Of a stretch of 64,000 bases of DNA, positions 17,370 to 27,183 are shown in pieces. The stretch lies in the NCBI RefSeq assembly GCF_011761945.1, contig NZ_JAASQV010000002.1, forward strand, positions 1,157,811 through 1,221,810, given 5' to 3'. Each line of letters starts with the position of its first letter. Position 1 is the first letter of the stretch. This DNA is from Sphingomonas leidyi. Its GTDB lineage: Bacteria; Pseudomonadota; Alphaproteobacteria; Sphingomonadales; Sphingomonadaceae. The notes under the pieces were generated by a model. That model had not been told where the DNA came from and did not search any database. It worked only from the letters and a program-made list of their open reading frames with translations. Made by a program: the position numbers and the translations under genes.

Positions 17370-18389
17370 ATGAAGCCCTTTGCCCTTGCGCTGCTCGCGC
17401 CGCTTGTCCTCTCCGCCGCGCCCCCGCCCGAGGGCAGGCGACTGGCCGTCCATGTCGGCGGCCGCGCGATCGTCCAGGGTGGCGAGATGCGGTTCGGCTG
17501 GCCGGGCACCTATGTCGAGGCGCGCTTTCGCGGCACCGACGTCACCGTCCGGGTCGAGACGCATGGTGACTTCCTGCGGGTGAGCGTGGACGGCAAGCCG
17601 TTCCAGACCCTGGTGACGCCCGGCCCCGCGACGGTGCGGATCGCGGGGCTGAAGCCCGGCGTCCACGCCATCCGCATCGACAAGCTGACCGAGAGCCAGT
17701 CGGGCAGCAGCAGCTTTTTCGGCTTCTTCACCCATGGCACGCCGCTCCCCGCGCCGGTCCGGTCCGGCGGGATCGAGTTCATCGGCGATTCGCACAGCGT
17801 GGGCTATGGCAACACTTCGGCGACGCGCACCTGCACGGCGCAGCAGGTGCACGACACGACCGATACCAGCCAGGCCTTCGGGCCCATCGTCGCCAGGCGA
17901 TTGGGCGTCGATTACCGGGTGATCGCCTATTCGGGCTATGGCATCGTCCGCAACCATGCCGGCCGCTTCCCCGGCGAGAACCTGCCCTTTCTCTATCCGC
18001 GCGCGCTGCCCGGCGATCCGGCGCCGGCCGCGCCCGAGCCGGGCTGGAAGCCCCGGGCGATCGTGGTCAACCTCGGCACCAACGACTTCTCGACGCCGCT
18101 CCACGCCGGCGAGGCCTGGGCCGACGCGGCGGCGCTGCGGGCCGCCTATCGCGCCCGCTACATCGACTTTGTCAACGAGCTCCGGCGCCGCCAGCCCCAG
18201 GCGCGCCTGGTGCTGATGGGTGCCGGGGATTTCCAGGCCGATGTTGCCGCGGTGGCCGAGGCCACTGGTGCGACGGCGGTGCAGGTGCCCACGCTCGCGA
18301 TGACCGGGTGCAACTGGCACCCCTCGCTCGCGGACCATCGCCTCATGGCCGATCTCCTGGCCGCGGCGCTAAAAGGCCGGCGCGGCTAG
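17370..18389 (+). CDS. SGNH/GDSL esterase, CE2-like carbohydrate acetyl esterase
   Basis: A 339-residue exported esterase. Residues 1-17 are a signal peptide. Residues 20-125 form the N-terminal beta-jelly-roll typical of CE2 enzymes, with YVEARFRGTDVTVRVETHGD. The SGNH domain follows: nucleophile S141 in FIGDSHSVGYGN, the Asn block in VVNLGTNDFS, and the catalytic H317 in GCNWHPSLADH. CE2 enzymes remove O-acetyl groups from plant or yeast polysaccharides. It is divergent from the GH92 mannosidase gene, so a mannan-directed role is plausible. Its last 21 bases overlap the end of the convergent TPR gene. Confidence 0.88.
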   Translation: MKPFALALLAPLVLSAAPPPEGRRLAVHVGGRAIVQGGEMRFGWPGTYVEARFRGTDVTVRVETHGDFLRVSVDGKPFQTLVTPGPATVRIAGLKPGVHAIRIDKLTESQSGSSSFFGFFTHGTPLPAPVRSGGIEFIGDSHSVGYGNTSATRTCTAQQVHDTTDTSQAFGPIVARRLGVDYRVIAYSGYGIVRNHAGRFPGENLPFLYPRALPGDPAPAAPEPGWKPRAIVVNLGTNDFSTPLHAGEAWADAAALRAAYRARYIDFVNELRRRQPQARLVLMGAGDFQADVAAVAEATGATAVQVPTLAMTGCNWHPSLADHRLMADLLAAALKGRRG

Positions 18390-20063
18390 CTTCACGTCCG
18401 CCCGGACCCAGGCGGCGGCGAAATCCTTCTCCGCCGCGCCCGCGTCCTTGCCCTGGGCCTTCAGCGCCTGGGCGAGGCCGAGCAGCGCCCAGCCGTTGCG
18501 CGGATTGCGCCGGGGATCCAGGTCTTCGCGGAACACCGCCTCGGCTTCCGCCGCCTTGCCGGCGCCGAGCAGCGCGGCGCCGAGCAGGTGGCGAGTCGGG
18601 AAGAACTCGTCCGAAGGCTCGTTGTACGACAGCCCGTCCTCGACGGTGACCGCTTCGCGCAGCAGCGCGACGGCGCGGGGCCCGTCCTTCCGGGCGAGTG
18701 CGATCCGGGCCTCGGCGCGCAGCGCGGCGATGCGGAAGAGCGGCGCGGCCAGGTTCATGCCGGCCAGCGCCTCGGCGGGTGCGCCGGCGATCCTGGCCTT
18801 GAGGCCGGCCAGCTCGGCCTCGGCCTCGGCGATCCTGCCCTTGGCGGCGAGCGCGATGGTGCGTGCCGACAGCCAGTTGACGGTCAGGTCGAGCAGCCGT
18901 GCGTCGGGCCGGGGCTCGGCCAGCATCTCGTCCCAGCGGCCGAAGCGGACCAGCGCCTGATAGAGATAGCCGATCCCCCAATCCATGCCCGGCATGGCGG
19001 CCGCCTGGTCGTCGGTGAACACCAGCCGCACGTCGCGCAGCGCCTTGATCGTCTCGGCGGCGCGCCCCTCCATCGCCGTCGAGGCGGCGAGGAACTGGAG
19101 GTTGTGCGCCGAGTACATCGGATAATAGTCGATCGCCGCGGTCCTGGCGTAATAGGCCTTGTCGGCGGCATCGGCATCGCGATTGGCCACCGCCGATTCC
19201 TCGTAGCGGCCGACCCGCTGGAAGATGTGCGAGGGCATGTGCACGAGATGGCCCGCGCCCGGCATCATCGGGCCGACCCGCTCGGCGGCGGCGACGGCGC
19301 GGTCCGGCGTGGTCGAGGCTTCGACGGCGTGGATATAGTAATGGTTGGCGCCGGGATGCTGCGGGTTGCGCTTCAGCACGGTCTCCAGCGTGGCGACGAT
19401 CTCGGGCGTGTCCCTGGCCGGGGTGCCGTCGGCATTCCACAGCTTCCACGGCGTTCGGTTCATCTGCGCCTCGGCGAACATCGTCAATATGTCGTCGTCC
19501 TGGGGGAAGGCCTTGGCGGCGCCCCGCATCGCATCGCCATAGGCGGCGAGCAGCGGCGCGCTGTTGCTCGGGTCGACCGGCTGCGGACCGGTATAGCGCC
19601 TGGCCAGGGCCAGGATCAGCGCGCGGTTCGCCGGCGTGGCGCCAGGCGCCAGCGCCTCGGCCTTCTTGAGCGCGTCCCAGGCGACGCGGGCCCGCGCCTC
19701 GGCCATCATCGGCATGTTGTAATTGGGGCCGAGGGCGAGCGCGACGCCCCAGTGGCAGATGCCGCACCGGGGATCGGCCTCGGCCGCCCGGGCGAAGCTG
19801 CGCGCCGCCTCGTCATGGTTGAACGCCCAGAGCAGGCGCATGCCCTGGTCGAAATAGGCCTGGGCGGCGGGCACCTTTGTCCCGGCATCGCGGTGGAAAT
19901 CGCCGAGATCCGGGAAGAGCTGTGCGCCATGCGCCCAATCGGCGAGCGTCTGCGGGAAGCCGTGCCCGCCATGCATGCCGGCCATGTCGCCCGTCTGTGC
20001 CGTGGCGGGCAGCGCGAGCAGCGGTGCCGCAAGCAGAACCAGGAAGCGCGAAAGTCCGATCAT
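18369..20063 (-). CDS. Exported TPR-repeat protein with CxxCH motif
   Basis: A 564-residue protein. The signal peptide is residues 1-22 (FLVLLAAPLLALPATAQ). A short His/Met-rich stretch (GDMAGMHGGHG) follows and could bind metal. TPR-like helical repeats run through the rest. Residues 100-104 are CGICH, a formal haem c attachment motif, within ADPRCGICHWGVALALGPNY. Related TPR proteins, as I remember them, keep the two cysteines with W nearby but not always the His, so the pair may instead form a disulphide. The function is unknown; periplasmic location is inferred. It ends inside the convergent CE2 gene, overlapping by 21 bases. Confidence 0.8.
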   Translation of the reverse strand: MIGLSRFLVLLAAPLLALPATAQTGDMAGMHGGHGFPQTLADWAHGAQLFPDLGDFHRDAGTKVPAAQAYFDQGMRLLWAFNHDEAARSFARAAEADPRCGICHWGVALALGPNYNMPMMAEARARVAWDALKKAEALAPGATPANRALILALARRYTGPQPVDPSNSAPLLAAYGDAMRGAAKAFPQDDDILTMFAEAQMNRTPWKLWNADGTPARDTPEIVATLETVLKRNPQHPGANHYYIHAVEASTTPDRAVAAAERVGPMMPGAGHLVHMPSHIFQRVGRYEESAVANRDADAADKAYYARTAAIDYYPMYSAHNLQFLAASTAMEGRAAETIKALRDVRLVFTDDQAAAMPGMDWGIGYLYQALVRFGRWDEMLAEPRPDARLLDLTVNWLSARTIALAAKGRIAEAEAELAGLKARIAGAPAEALAGMNLAAPLFRIAALRAEARIALARKDGPRAVALLREAVTVEDGLSYNEPSDEFFPTRHLLGAALLGAGKAAEAEAVFREDLDPRRNPRNGWALLGLAQALKAQGKDAGAAEKDFAAAWVRADVKLAAPAF

Positions 20064-20121
20064 GGCCGAGTTCCCCCTCGGGCCGGCAGGATATACCCGC
20101 CGGCCCTCGATCTCAATCGGC

Positions 20122-21432
20122 TCAGACGGCTTTGAGCGCCTCCTCGAAATCGGCGATCAGATCGTCGGCATCCTCGACGCCGATCGAGATGCGGACGAGA
20201 TTGTCGGTGATGCCCAGCGCCTGTTTGCGCGCGTCGGGCACCGAGAGGTGAGTCATGCCGGCCGGGTGGCTGGCCAGCGTCTCGGTGCCGCCCAGCGACA
20301 CGGCGAGCTTGGCGATCTTGAGGCTGTCGAGAAAGGCGAACGCCTCCTTCTCGCCGCCCTTGAGGTAGAGCGAGAAGGTCGAGCCCGCGCCGGTGCAGTG
20401 GCGCCGATAGATGTCGGCCTGGCGCGAGCCCTCCTCGAGGAAACCGAGATAGCCGACATGCTCCACCTTGGGGTGCGTGCGCAGGAACTCGCAGACCTTC
20501 ACGGCATTCTCGCCGGCGCGAGACATGCGCAGTTCCAGCGTTTCGAGGCTGCGGAGCAGCATCCAGGCGGTGTTGGGATCGCAGATGGTGCCGATCGTGT
20601 TGCGCATCAGCCGGATCGTGTTGATGTGTTCCTTCGAGCCGAGCACGCCGCCGGCCACCAGGTCCGAATGGCCGCCGGCATATTTGGTCAGCGAATAGAC
20701 GACGATGTCGGCGCCCTGCTTGAGCGGCTGGGCCCACAAGGGCCCGAGGAACGTGTTGTCGATCGCGATCGGCGGCTTGTTCGGTCCCTTGAAGATCGCG
20801 TCGCGGCTGGCGGCGACGGCTTCGACATCGACCAGCGCGTTGGTCGGGTTGGCCGGCGATTCGAGATAGATCAGCGCGACGTTGCCGCTGGCGGCCTTGC
20901 CCAGCACCGCATCGATCTCCTCGCGCGTGGCACCGGCCGGGAAGTCGAGCCAGTGCACGCCGAAACGACCCAGGATACGGGCGATCAGCGTCTCGGTCGC
21001 GGCATAGAGCGGGCCCGAATGGACGATCGTGTCGCCCGGCTTGACCATCGACAGGAACAGCGTGGCGATCGCCGACATGCCGCTGGAAAAGGCCAGCGCA
21101 TCCTCCGCGCCTTCCCACACGCCCAGGCGATCCTCGAGGATCTCCTGGTTCGGGCCGTTGAAGCGCGAATAGACCAGGCCCTCGGCACCGCCCGGGCGCT
21201 TGCCGGTGACGCCCTCGAAATGGCGCTTGCCGGCGGCGGCATTGGGGAAGACGAAGGTGGAGGTGAGGAAGATCGGCGGCTTGAGCGAGCCTTCCGATAG
21301 CATGGGGTCGAAGCCATGGCCCATCATCAGGGTGGCCGGCTTGAGCTTGCGCCCGCCGACCGTGTCGACATCCGCCTTGGGGCGGCGGCGCGGAGTGGCG
21401 CCGGTCAGGTCGGCTTCGGTCTCGTCGGTCAT
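20122..21432 (-). CDS. Cys/Met-metabolism PLP enzyme (cystathionine gamma-synthase family)
   Basis: A 436-residue cytosolic PLP enzyme. The Cys/Met-metabolism fold is complete: PPIFLTSTFVFPNA near residue 52, the phosphate-binding SSGMSAIATLF, an aspartate in IAIDNTFLGP, and the PLP lysine K250 in YSLTKYAGGHSDLVAGG. The C-terminal SLGGTETLASHPAGMTHLSV matches the family. It could be cystathionine gamma-synthase, a methionine gamma-lyase-like enzyme or O-succinylhomoserine sulfhydrylase; these cannot be separated by eye. Residues 1-30 are a polar extension. It stands alone, with 147 bases between it and pgeF upstream on the same strand. Confidence 0.9.
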   Translation of the reverse strand: MTDETEADLTGATPRRRPKADVDTVGGRKLKPATLMMGHGFDPMLSEGSLKPPIFLTSTFVFPNAAAGKRHFEGVTGKRPGGAEGLVYSRFNGPNQEILEDRLGVWEGAEDALAFSSGMSAIATLFLSMVKPGDTIVHSGPLYAATETLIARILGRFGVHWLDFPAGATREEIDAVLGKAASGNVALIYLESPANPTNALVDVEAVAASRDAIFKGPNKPPIAIDNTFLGPLWAQPLKQGADIVVYSLTKYAGGHSDLVAGGVLGSKEHINTIRLMRNTIGTICDPNTAWMLLRSLETLELRMSRAGENAVKVCEFLRTHPKVEHVGYLGFLEEGSRQADIYRRHCTGAGSTFSLYLKGGEKEAFAFLDSLKIAKLAVSLGGTETLASHPAGMTHLSVPDARKQALGITDNLVRISIGVEDADDLIADFEEALKAV

Positions 21433-21579
21433 GCAGTCTCTCCGGTCAGGGGCGTGAGCGCCACCTGTTTCGTATCATCTGTAACGAGCCGGCGGCGGGA
21501 TCGCACCCCCGGATGCGGCGAAAGTTTGCGAAGCCTGCGCTGCGAGGGGCGATTCCGCCTTCCCGCGTGCCGGATGCGT

Positions 21580-22347
21580 TCACGCCAGTCCGACGATCGA
21601 GATCTGCCGCCCGTAATCCGGCTCACGCCGATGCGTCGCGCGGCGATAGGAGTAGAAATGCTCCGGCCGCGCATAGGTGTCCTGGCCCAGCATCTCGACG
21701 GTACGGAGGCCCGCCGCGGCCAGCCGGTGCGCGACATAGGCTTCGAGATCGAACTGCCAGTGATCCTCGCGCCTGCCCTCGGTGAAGAAGCGCTCGTTCG
21801 CCGGATCGGCCTCGGCGAACCGGGCGAGGAAACCGGCATCGACTTCATAGGAGGCGCGGGCGATGCAGGGGCCGACCGCGGCGACCATCCGGTCGCGGCT
21901 CGCGCCCAGCATCTCCATCGCGGCGATCGTCGAATCGGTGACGCCGCCGAGCGCGCCCTTCCACCCCGCATGGGCGGCACCGACCACGCCGGCCTGCGTA
22001 TCGGCGAACAGCACCGGCGCGCAATCGGCGGTGAGGATGCCGAGCGCCAGCCCCGGCCGATCGGTGACCAGCGCATCGGCATGGGGGCGCAGCCGATCCT
22101 CCCAGGGCGCGGCCACGGTGACGCAGTCGGCGGAATGGACCTGATGTACCGAGACGAGGCGGGCGTCGGGCAGTACCGCTTCCACGGCGCGACGGCGATT
22201 CTCGGCGATCAGCGCGGGATCGTCGCGCGAGCCCAGCCCGACATTGAGGCTGGCCATGTCGCCCGTCGAGACGCCGCCCTTGCGGCCGAGAAAGCCGTGC
22301 GCGACTCCGGCCAGCGCCCGCGCGCGGAAGATCTCGATCTCGTTCAC
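21580..22347 (-). CDS. pgeF: PgeF/YfiH-type laccase-domain purine nucleoside phosphorylase / peptidoglycan editing factor
   Basis: A 255-residue zinc-binding domain protein. The metal ligands are in SVHQVHSADCV, LTADCAPVLFAD and GAAHAGWKGALGG, the three family motifs. The C-terminus has HFYSYRRATHRREPDYGRQI. Proteins of this family have been shown to act on purine nucleosides and to limit misincorporation in peptidoglycan precursors. It is the last gene of a minus-strand operon: the start overlaps the GNAT stop by 4 bases (ATGA), with the methyltransferase and lgt upstream. Confidence 0.93.
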   Translation of the reverse strand: MNEIEIFRARALAGVAHGFLGRKGGVSTGDMASLNVGLGSRDDPALIAENRRRAVEAVLPDARLVSVHQVHSADCVTVAAPWEDRLRPHADALVTDRPGLALGILTADCAPVLFADTQAGVVGAAHAGWKGALGGVTDSTIAAMEMLGASRDRMVAAVGPCIARASYEVDAGFLARFAEADPANERFFTEGRREDHWQFDLEAYVAHRLAAAGLRTVEMLGQDTYARPEHFYSYRRATHRREPDYGRQISIVGLA

Positions 22348-22847
22348 AGGATGCGCCTCATCAACCGGTCCTCATCGGCGTGCTCGCCGACCATGAAGGC
22401 ATAGGCGCCCCGGTCCTCGAACCCGTTCTTCTCGTAGAAGCGCCTGGCGCGGCGATTGTCGACATAGACCGAGAGCCACATCTCCTCGGCGCCTCGCGCC
22501 CGGCCCTGCTCCAAGGCCCAGTCGAGCAGCGCCTGGGCCGCACCGCTGCCCTTGGCCCGCTCGTCGAGATAGAGCTGGCGCAGCTCATGGGCGGGGGCGG
22601 TGGCCTCGGCGGGCAGGGTCAGCCCGCTCGTCTTGGCGAAGCCGGCCAGGCCCCGTTCGTCCTCGGCGAGCCGGAAGCGCAGCTCGGGCTCCGCGAACTC
22701 CCCGGCCCAGGCCTCGGGCGTGAAGCCGGCGAGGAAGTCGGCAAGGTCCCTGGGGGCGTAGAGATGGCCGAAGGTCGCGACGAAGCTGGTGCGGAACAGC
22801 GCGTCGATCGCCGGCAGGTCGGCCCGGGTGGCGTCGCGGTAGATCAT
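22344..22847 (-). CDS. GNAT-family N-acetyltransferase
   Basis: A 167-residue single GNAT domain. It starts [19 protein letters not shown]. The acetyl-CoA-binding motif A is seen as ELRQLYLDERAKGSGAAQAL, followed by the motif B segment VYVDNRRARRFYEKNGFEDR. The target amine is unknown. It is coupled on both sides: its ATG overlaps the methyltransferase stop by 4 bases and its stop overlaps the pgeF start by 4 bases. Confidence 0.92.
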   Translation of the reverse strand: MIYRDATRADLPAIDALFRTSFVATFGHLYAPRDLADFLAGFTPEAWAGEFAEPELRFRLAEDERGLAGFAKTSGLTLPAEATAPAHELRQLYLDERAKGSGAAQALLDWALEQGRARGAEEMWLSVYVDNRRARRFYEKNGFEDRGAYAFMVGEHADEDRLMRRIL

Positions 22848-23938
22848 TCGAAGCCTGCGGGAACGGGCCAGCCGGGCGCCGTCAGCGCGATCACCTTGAA
22901 CAGCTCGCCCATCTGCTCCGGATCGGTCAGCCGGTCGCGATCGGTGGCGAGCTGGCCGGCGCGGTCCGGCGCGGCGAGCGAGAGGCTGGCGGTGCGCTCG
23001 GCGATGCCGAGCCGCATCAGGAAGGCGCCCTGGGCCACCGGGCCATGGACGACCAGGCCCTCGGCCCGTGCGGCTTCGGCGAGCGTGGCGAAATCGACAT
23101 GGGCGGTAAGGTCCGCCTCGCCCGGCATGTCGAACGGGTTGGCATAGGCATGGCCCTTCACTGCCTGGAGCGTGTCGCCGATCGCGGGCCCCATATAGCC
23201 ATAGTCGACGATCAGCGCGGCGCCGCCCTGATCGTTCAGTCGCTTGGCGAGCTGGCGCAGCACCGCGACGCCGGCCGGCGAAGTCTCGAGGATCGAGCCG
23301 GGCGCGGCATCCCTGAAGTCGCGCGGGATGATCATGTCGAAGCTGCGATCGCCCTGGATCGGCAGGAACAGCATGTCCTGGCAGGCGACGAGCCGCTCGC
23401 GCCAGCCTTCCCCGGTGGCGATGAGCTGGCGGATCGGCAGCGCGTCGAAGAATTCATTGGCGACGAAGATCAGCGGCGCATCGTCGGGCAGGCCGACCAG
23501 GTCGAGATGGAATTCGGCATGCGCCACGCGTTCGGCCTGGGCGGCACGCAGCGTCGGGCTGGTCTCGACCAAGTCGACCGGCGGCGTGAGCCCCGCCTTG
23601 GCCATGGCGCGCAGCGCGTCGGCGGCGAGCGTGCCGCGGCCCGGGCCGAGCTCGACATAGCGGACGGGCGGCGCATCGGCGCGCTGCCACAGGTCCGCTA
23701 TCCACAGGCCGATCAGCTCGCCGAACATCTGGCTCACTTCGGGCGCGGTAGTGAAGTCGCCCCGCGCGCCGAGCGGATCGCGCGTCGCATAATAATGCGC
23801 GTTGGCGGCGCCCATGAACTGCGACAGCGGGATGGGCCCGGCCATGGTGATGGCGCGGGCCAGCCGCTCGGCGAGCAGGGGCTCGGCGGCGTTGGCCGCG
23901 CGCTCCCCTGCCGGGGCGTCGAGAGGATTCTCGCTCAG
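22844..23938 (-). CDS. MidA/NDUFAF7-type SAM-dependent methyltransferase
   Basis: A protein of about 364 residues in the family that methylates an arginine in a complex I subunit in mitochondria. Seen: [40 protein letters not shown], the SAM-binding [16 protein letters not shown], and [14 protein letters not shown]. No ATG, GTG or TTG lies between the lgt stop and the conserved domain: the first ATG downstream (23845) would remove family-conserved residues, and an ATG at 24034 would put about 100 bases inside lgt. CTG 23938 overlaps the lgt stop as CTGA and has GGAGAG 6 bases upstream, so I take it as an unusual start. It is coupled to the GNAT gene. Confidence 0.85.
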   Translation of the reverse strand: MSENPLDAPAGERAANAAEPLLAERLARAITMAGPIPLSQFMGAANAHYYATRDPLGARGDFTTAPEVSQMFGELIGLWIADLWQRADAPPVRYVELGPGRGTLAADALRAMAKAGLTPPVDLVETSPTLRAAQAERVAHAEFHLDLVGLPDDAPLIFVANEFFDALPIRQLIATGEGWRERLVACQDMLFLPIQGDRSFDMIIPRDFRDAAPGSILETSPAGVAVLRQLAKRLNDQGGAALIVDYGYMGPAIGDTLQAVKGHAYANPFDMPGEADLTAHVDFATLAEAARAEGLVVHGPVAQGAFLMRLGIAERTASLSLAAPDRAGQLATDRDRLTDPEQMGELFKVIALTAPGWPVPAGFE

Positions 23939-24804
23939 GCGACGCTCTCCGTGCCGAGCGTGGGCTCGACGCGCTGGCGGCGGCCCTTGGCAGTGACGAT
24001 CAGATAGATGCCGCCAATGATCATCGGCAGGCACAGCACCTGGCCCATATGGATGATGTTGGCGAAGAAGGTGCCGTCGAACTGCTGATCGGGCTCGCGG
24101 AAATATTCGACGAAGAAGCGGAAGCAGCCATAGCCGAGCAGGAAGATGCCGACGAGCTTGCCCGGTTCGTAGCGCGCCTTGGTGCGCCAGAAGAAGAACC
24201 AGAGGATGGCGAACAGCGCGATGCCCTCGAGCCCCGCCTCATAGAGCTGGCTGGGGTGGCGCGCATCGTTCCCGGCGCCGGGGAACACGATCGCCCAGGG
24301 CAGGTTCGCCGGCTTGCCCCACAGCTCGCCGTTCACGAAATTGGCGAGGCGGCCGAAGAACAGGCCGAAGGGCGCGCAGCAGGCGACATAGTCGTGCACG
24401 CGCAGCCAGTTGAGCCCCTGGCGCCGGCACATCAGGATGATCGCCAGCGCCGTGCCGATCACGCCGCCATGGAACGACATGCCGCCGTCCCAGAGCTTGA
24501 AGATGCGGATCGGGTCGAGGAACATCCCGGGCGCGTAGAAGATCACATAGCCGAGACGCCCGCCCAGGATGATGCCGAGCGTGGCGTAGAAGACGAGATC
24601 GTCGGCATGGCGCCTGCTCATCGGCGCGCCGGGCTGGCGGAGCAGGCGGAGGAGATACCACCAGCCGACCAGGATCCCGGCGATATAGGCCAGCGAATAC
24701 CATTTGATCTCGAAGAAGCCGAGGTTGAGCGCGACCTTGTCGAGGCCGAGATCCTTGAACTGGATATGGTCGGCCGCGGCGGCGGCCAGGGTGGAAAGCA
24801 GCAC
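23935..24804 (-). CDS. lgt: Phosphatidylglycerol:prolipoprotein diacylglyceryl transferase
   Basis: Transfers diacylglyceryl to the lipobox cysteine of prolipoproteins in the inner membrane. The 289-residue protein has about seven membrane segments and the Lgt motifs: [12 protein letters not shown] (the essential His), the signature [15 protein letters not shown], and [19 protein letters not shown] 24804 follows GGAGGG at ideal spacing. It is the first gene of the minus-strand operon lgt, methyltransferase, GNAT, pgeF. It is divergent from the molybdenum hydroxylase gene across 138 bases. Confidence 0.96.
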   Translation of the reverse strand: MLLSTLAAAAADHIQFKDLGLDKVALNLGFFEIKWYSLAYIAGILVGWWYLLRLLRQPGAPMSRRHADDLVFYATLGIILGGRLGYVIFYAPGMFLDPIRIFKLWDGGMSFHGGVIGTALAIILMCRRQGLNWLRVHDYVACCAPFGLFFGRLANFVNGELWGKPANLPWAIVFPGAGNDARHPSQLYEAGLEGIALFAILWFFFWRTKARYEPGKLVGIFLLGYGCFRFFVEYFREPDQQFDGTFFANIIHMGQVLCLPMIIGGIYLIVTAKGRRQRVEPTLGTESVA

Positions 24805-24942
24805 GGGTGTCCCTCCGGGTGTCGGGCCCCCGATAGAGCAGGCTCGCCGCAAACCCAAGGGGCTCGCGTTCGAAGGGCGACTCGCCCATCGTCGGGGGGA
24901 GCCGGGGTGACAGCCTTTGGCGGGCAGGATAGACGGCATGCG

Positions 24943-27183
24943 ATGAAGGTCGATTTCGGCAAGCTCCAGAAGCTGGATCGGCGCACGCTGCTGATCGGCG
25001 GCGGCGTGGGCGTGGGGCTGGTGGTCGCCTGGGCGGTGTGGCCGCGCACCTATCTCCCCAATCTCACCGCGGCACCGGGCGAGAGCCTGTTCGGTGCCTG
25101 GATCAAGATCGGCACCGACGGGCACGTTTCGGTCGCCGTCCCGCAATGCGAGGAGGGGCAGGGCGTGTTCACCGCCATGCCGCAGATCATCGCCGACGAA
25201 CTGGGCGCGGACTGGAAGCTGGTGGGCGTGGAGCCGGCACCGCTCAACCCGCTCTACGCCAATCCGCTGGCCGCCGAGGAACTGTTCGAGCAGGCGTTGG
25301 GCGGGCTGCCCGAGCAGCTGCGGCGCAGCCATGCCGCGCGCACCGGGCTGGTGCTCACCGGCTGCTCGACGTCGATCCGCAGCTTCGAGGATCAGCTGCG
25401 CCATGCCGGGGCCACCGCGCGGGTGCTGCTGTGCAAGGCGGCGGCGCGGCGCTGGGGCGCGGAATGGCAGAGCTGCGACACGGCCGGCGGCCAGGTGATC
25501 CACGGCAATTCGAAGCTCGGCTTCGGCGCGTTGGCGGCGGAGGCGGCGGACGAGCGCGTGCCCGGCGACGTGCCGCTGCGCACCGGCGAGGCGAACCGGC
25601 TCTATGGCCAGGAACTGCCCCGGCTCGACGCGCCGGCCAAGGTGGACGGCAGCCTGCTCTACGCGGCGGACGTGCGCTTGCCGAACATGGTGTTCGCCTC
25701 GATCCGGATGGGGCCGATCGGCGAGACCGAGCTGGTGAAGCTCGATCGGGCGGCGGCGGACAGGATCCCCGGCATGCTCTCGATCGTGACGACCCGGGAC
25801 TGGGTGGCGACGATCGCCAACAATGGCTGGGCGGCGGAGCGGGCGATCGACGCGATGCGCCCGCGCTTCAAGACGCCCGAGGAAGTGATCAACAATGATT
25901 CGATCGCCTCGGCGCTGAGCGATGCGCTGAACGCCGACGGCGCGCGGATCCATGAGGCCGGCGACCTCGCGGCGGATTTCCGCGGGGCGAAAGTGGTTTC
26001 GGCCGAGTATCGCGTCGACGTGGCGCTCCACGCCGCGCTCGAGCCGATGACCTGCACGGCCAATTATCATGAGGGGCACCTCTCGCTCTGGCTGCCGACC
26101 CAGGCGCCGGGGCTGGCGCGGGCGGCGGCGGCACGGGCGATCGGCATCGCCGAGAGCTCGGTGACCGTGCATGCGACGATGGCGGGCGGCTCGTTCGGAG
26201 CGAAGCTGGAACATGCGGTGGCGGAGCAGGCGGCCCTGCTCGCCGAGCGGATCGGCCGGCCGGTGCAGCTCACCTGGCCGCGCGGCGAGGACATGCGGCA
26301 CGATCGCTACCGCCCGCCCGCGATCGGCCGGATGACCGGCAAGCTGAACCCGCGGGGCCAGGTCTCGGGCCTGCTCGCCAAGATCGCCGCGCCCGAGACG
26401 GGCCGCGAGCTGGCGACGCGGCTGCTGGGCAGCGATCCGGTGGTGCAGGCGTCGCTCGCGCTGCCCGGCAAGGGCGATCCTTCGGCGGTGGCGGGCGCGC
26501 GGCCCTTCTATGCCATCCCCAATTACGCAGTCGATCACCATGTCGCCGCGATCGGGGTGCCGACCGGCTATTGGCGCTCGGGCGCGCACAGCTACAATTG
26601 TTTCTTCGTCGAGAGCTTCCTGGACGAGCTGGCGCATGCCGCCGAGCAGGACGCGGTGTCGTTCCGCATGGCGATGCTCGGGGGCGGGACGCGGCTTGCC
26701 CGTTGCGTGCAGATGGCGGCCCAGCTGGGCGGCTGGCAGGGCGGCCAGCCCGGCAGCGGCCAGGGCATCGCCTGCCACGCCTTTCGCGGCTCCTATGTCG
26801 CGGTGATGGCCGAAGCGCGGCTCGACGGGCGCAAGGTGAAGGTGGAGCGGCTGGTCGCCGCGGTCGATTGCGGGCGGGTGGTGAACCCGGACCTGGTGAC
26901 TCAGCAGATCGAGGGCGGGCTGCTGTTCGGCATGGCGGCGGCGCTCGCCGGATCGACCGGCTTTACCGAGAATGTCGCGGACGTGCGCGACCTTTCCGAA
27001 CTCGGCCTGCCGACGCTGGCGGATGCGCCCGACATCACCGTGGAGCTGATCCGCAACGCCGCCGACCCGGGCGGCGTGAGCGAGCTCGCCGTGCCGCCGG
27101 TCGCCCCCGCCATCGCCAACGCGCTGCAATCGGCGAGCGGCGTGCGCTTCCGCGTGTTGCCCCTGCTCTCGGACGTCGAATGA
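24943..27183 (+). CDS. Molybdopterin-binding large subunit of a xanthine dehydrogenase-family hydroxylase (IorB/aldehyde-oxidase type)
   Basis: A 746-residue molybdenum-cofactor protein. The N-terminus has a twin-arginine-like signal anchor: [19 protein letters not shown], about residues 13-31, so it is likely moved folded by Tat. The Mo-binding domains include [36 protein letters not shown] and [10 protein letters not shown]. The base expected to activate water is E714 in [15 protein letters not shown]. The family partners with a small [2Fe-2S] subunit, but none is encoded on either side. It overlaps hemH by 4 bases (ATGA), with phaB following. The substrate is unknown; aldehydes or N-heterocycles are typical. 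Confidence 0.9.
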   Translation: MKVDFGKLQKLDRRTLLIGGGVGVGLVVAWAVWPRTYLPNLTAAPGESLFGAWIKIGTDGHVSVAVPQCEEGQGVFTAMPQIIADELGADWKLVGVEPAPLNPLYANPLAAEELFEQALGGLPEQLRRSHAARTGLVLTGCSTSIRSFEDQLRHAGATARVLLCKAAARRWGAEWQSCDTAGGQVIHGNSKLGFGALAAEAADERVPGDVPLRTGEANRLYGQELPRLDAPAKVDGSLLYAADVRLPNMVFASIRMGPIGETELVKLDRAAADRIPGMLSIVTTRDWVATIANNGWAAERAIDAMRPRFKTPEEVINNDSIASALSDALNADGARIHEAGDLAADFRGAKVVSAEYRVDVALHAALEPMTCTANYHEGHLSLWLPTQAPGLARAAAARAIGIAESSVTVHATMAGGSFGAKLEHAVAEQAALLAERIGRPVQLTWPRGEDMRHDRYRPPAIGRMTGKLNPRGQVSGLLAKIAAPETGRELATRLLGSDPVVQASLALPGKGDPSAVAGARPFYAIPNYAVDHHVAAIGVPTGYWRSGAHSYNCFFVESFLDELAHAAEQDAVSFRMAMLGGGTRLARCVQMAAQLGGWQGGQPGSGQGIACHAFRGSYVAVMAEARLDGRKVKVERLVAAVDCGRVVNPDLVTQQIEGGLLFGMAAALAGSTGFTENVADVRDLSELGLPTLADAPDITVELIRNAADPGGVSELAVPPVAPAIANALQSASGVRFRVLPLLSDVE

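Noticed and set aside
17253..18338. Long upstream extension of the GH92 frame on the minus strand
   Set aside because: It is antisense to the CE2-like gene; the signal peptide at 17252 marks the true start.
21433..21579. Possible SAM-responsive riboswitch before the Cys/Met PLP gene
   Set aside because: I could not trace a known SAM-riboswitch core by eye; a covariance-model search would be needed.
24049..24942. Upstream extension of the molybdenum hydroxylase reading frame
   Set aside because: The frame is open but antisense to lgt, and its composition is typical shadow coding; the twin-arginine signal sets the start at 24943.
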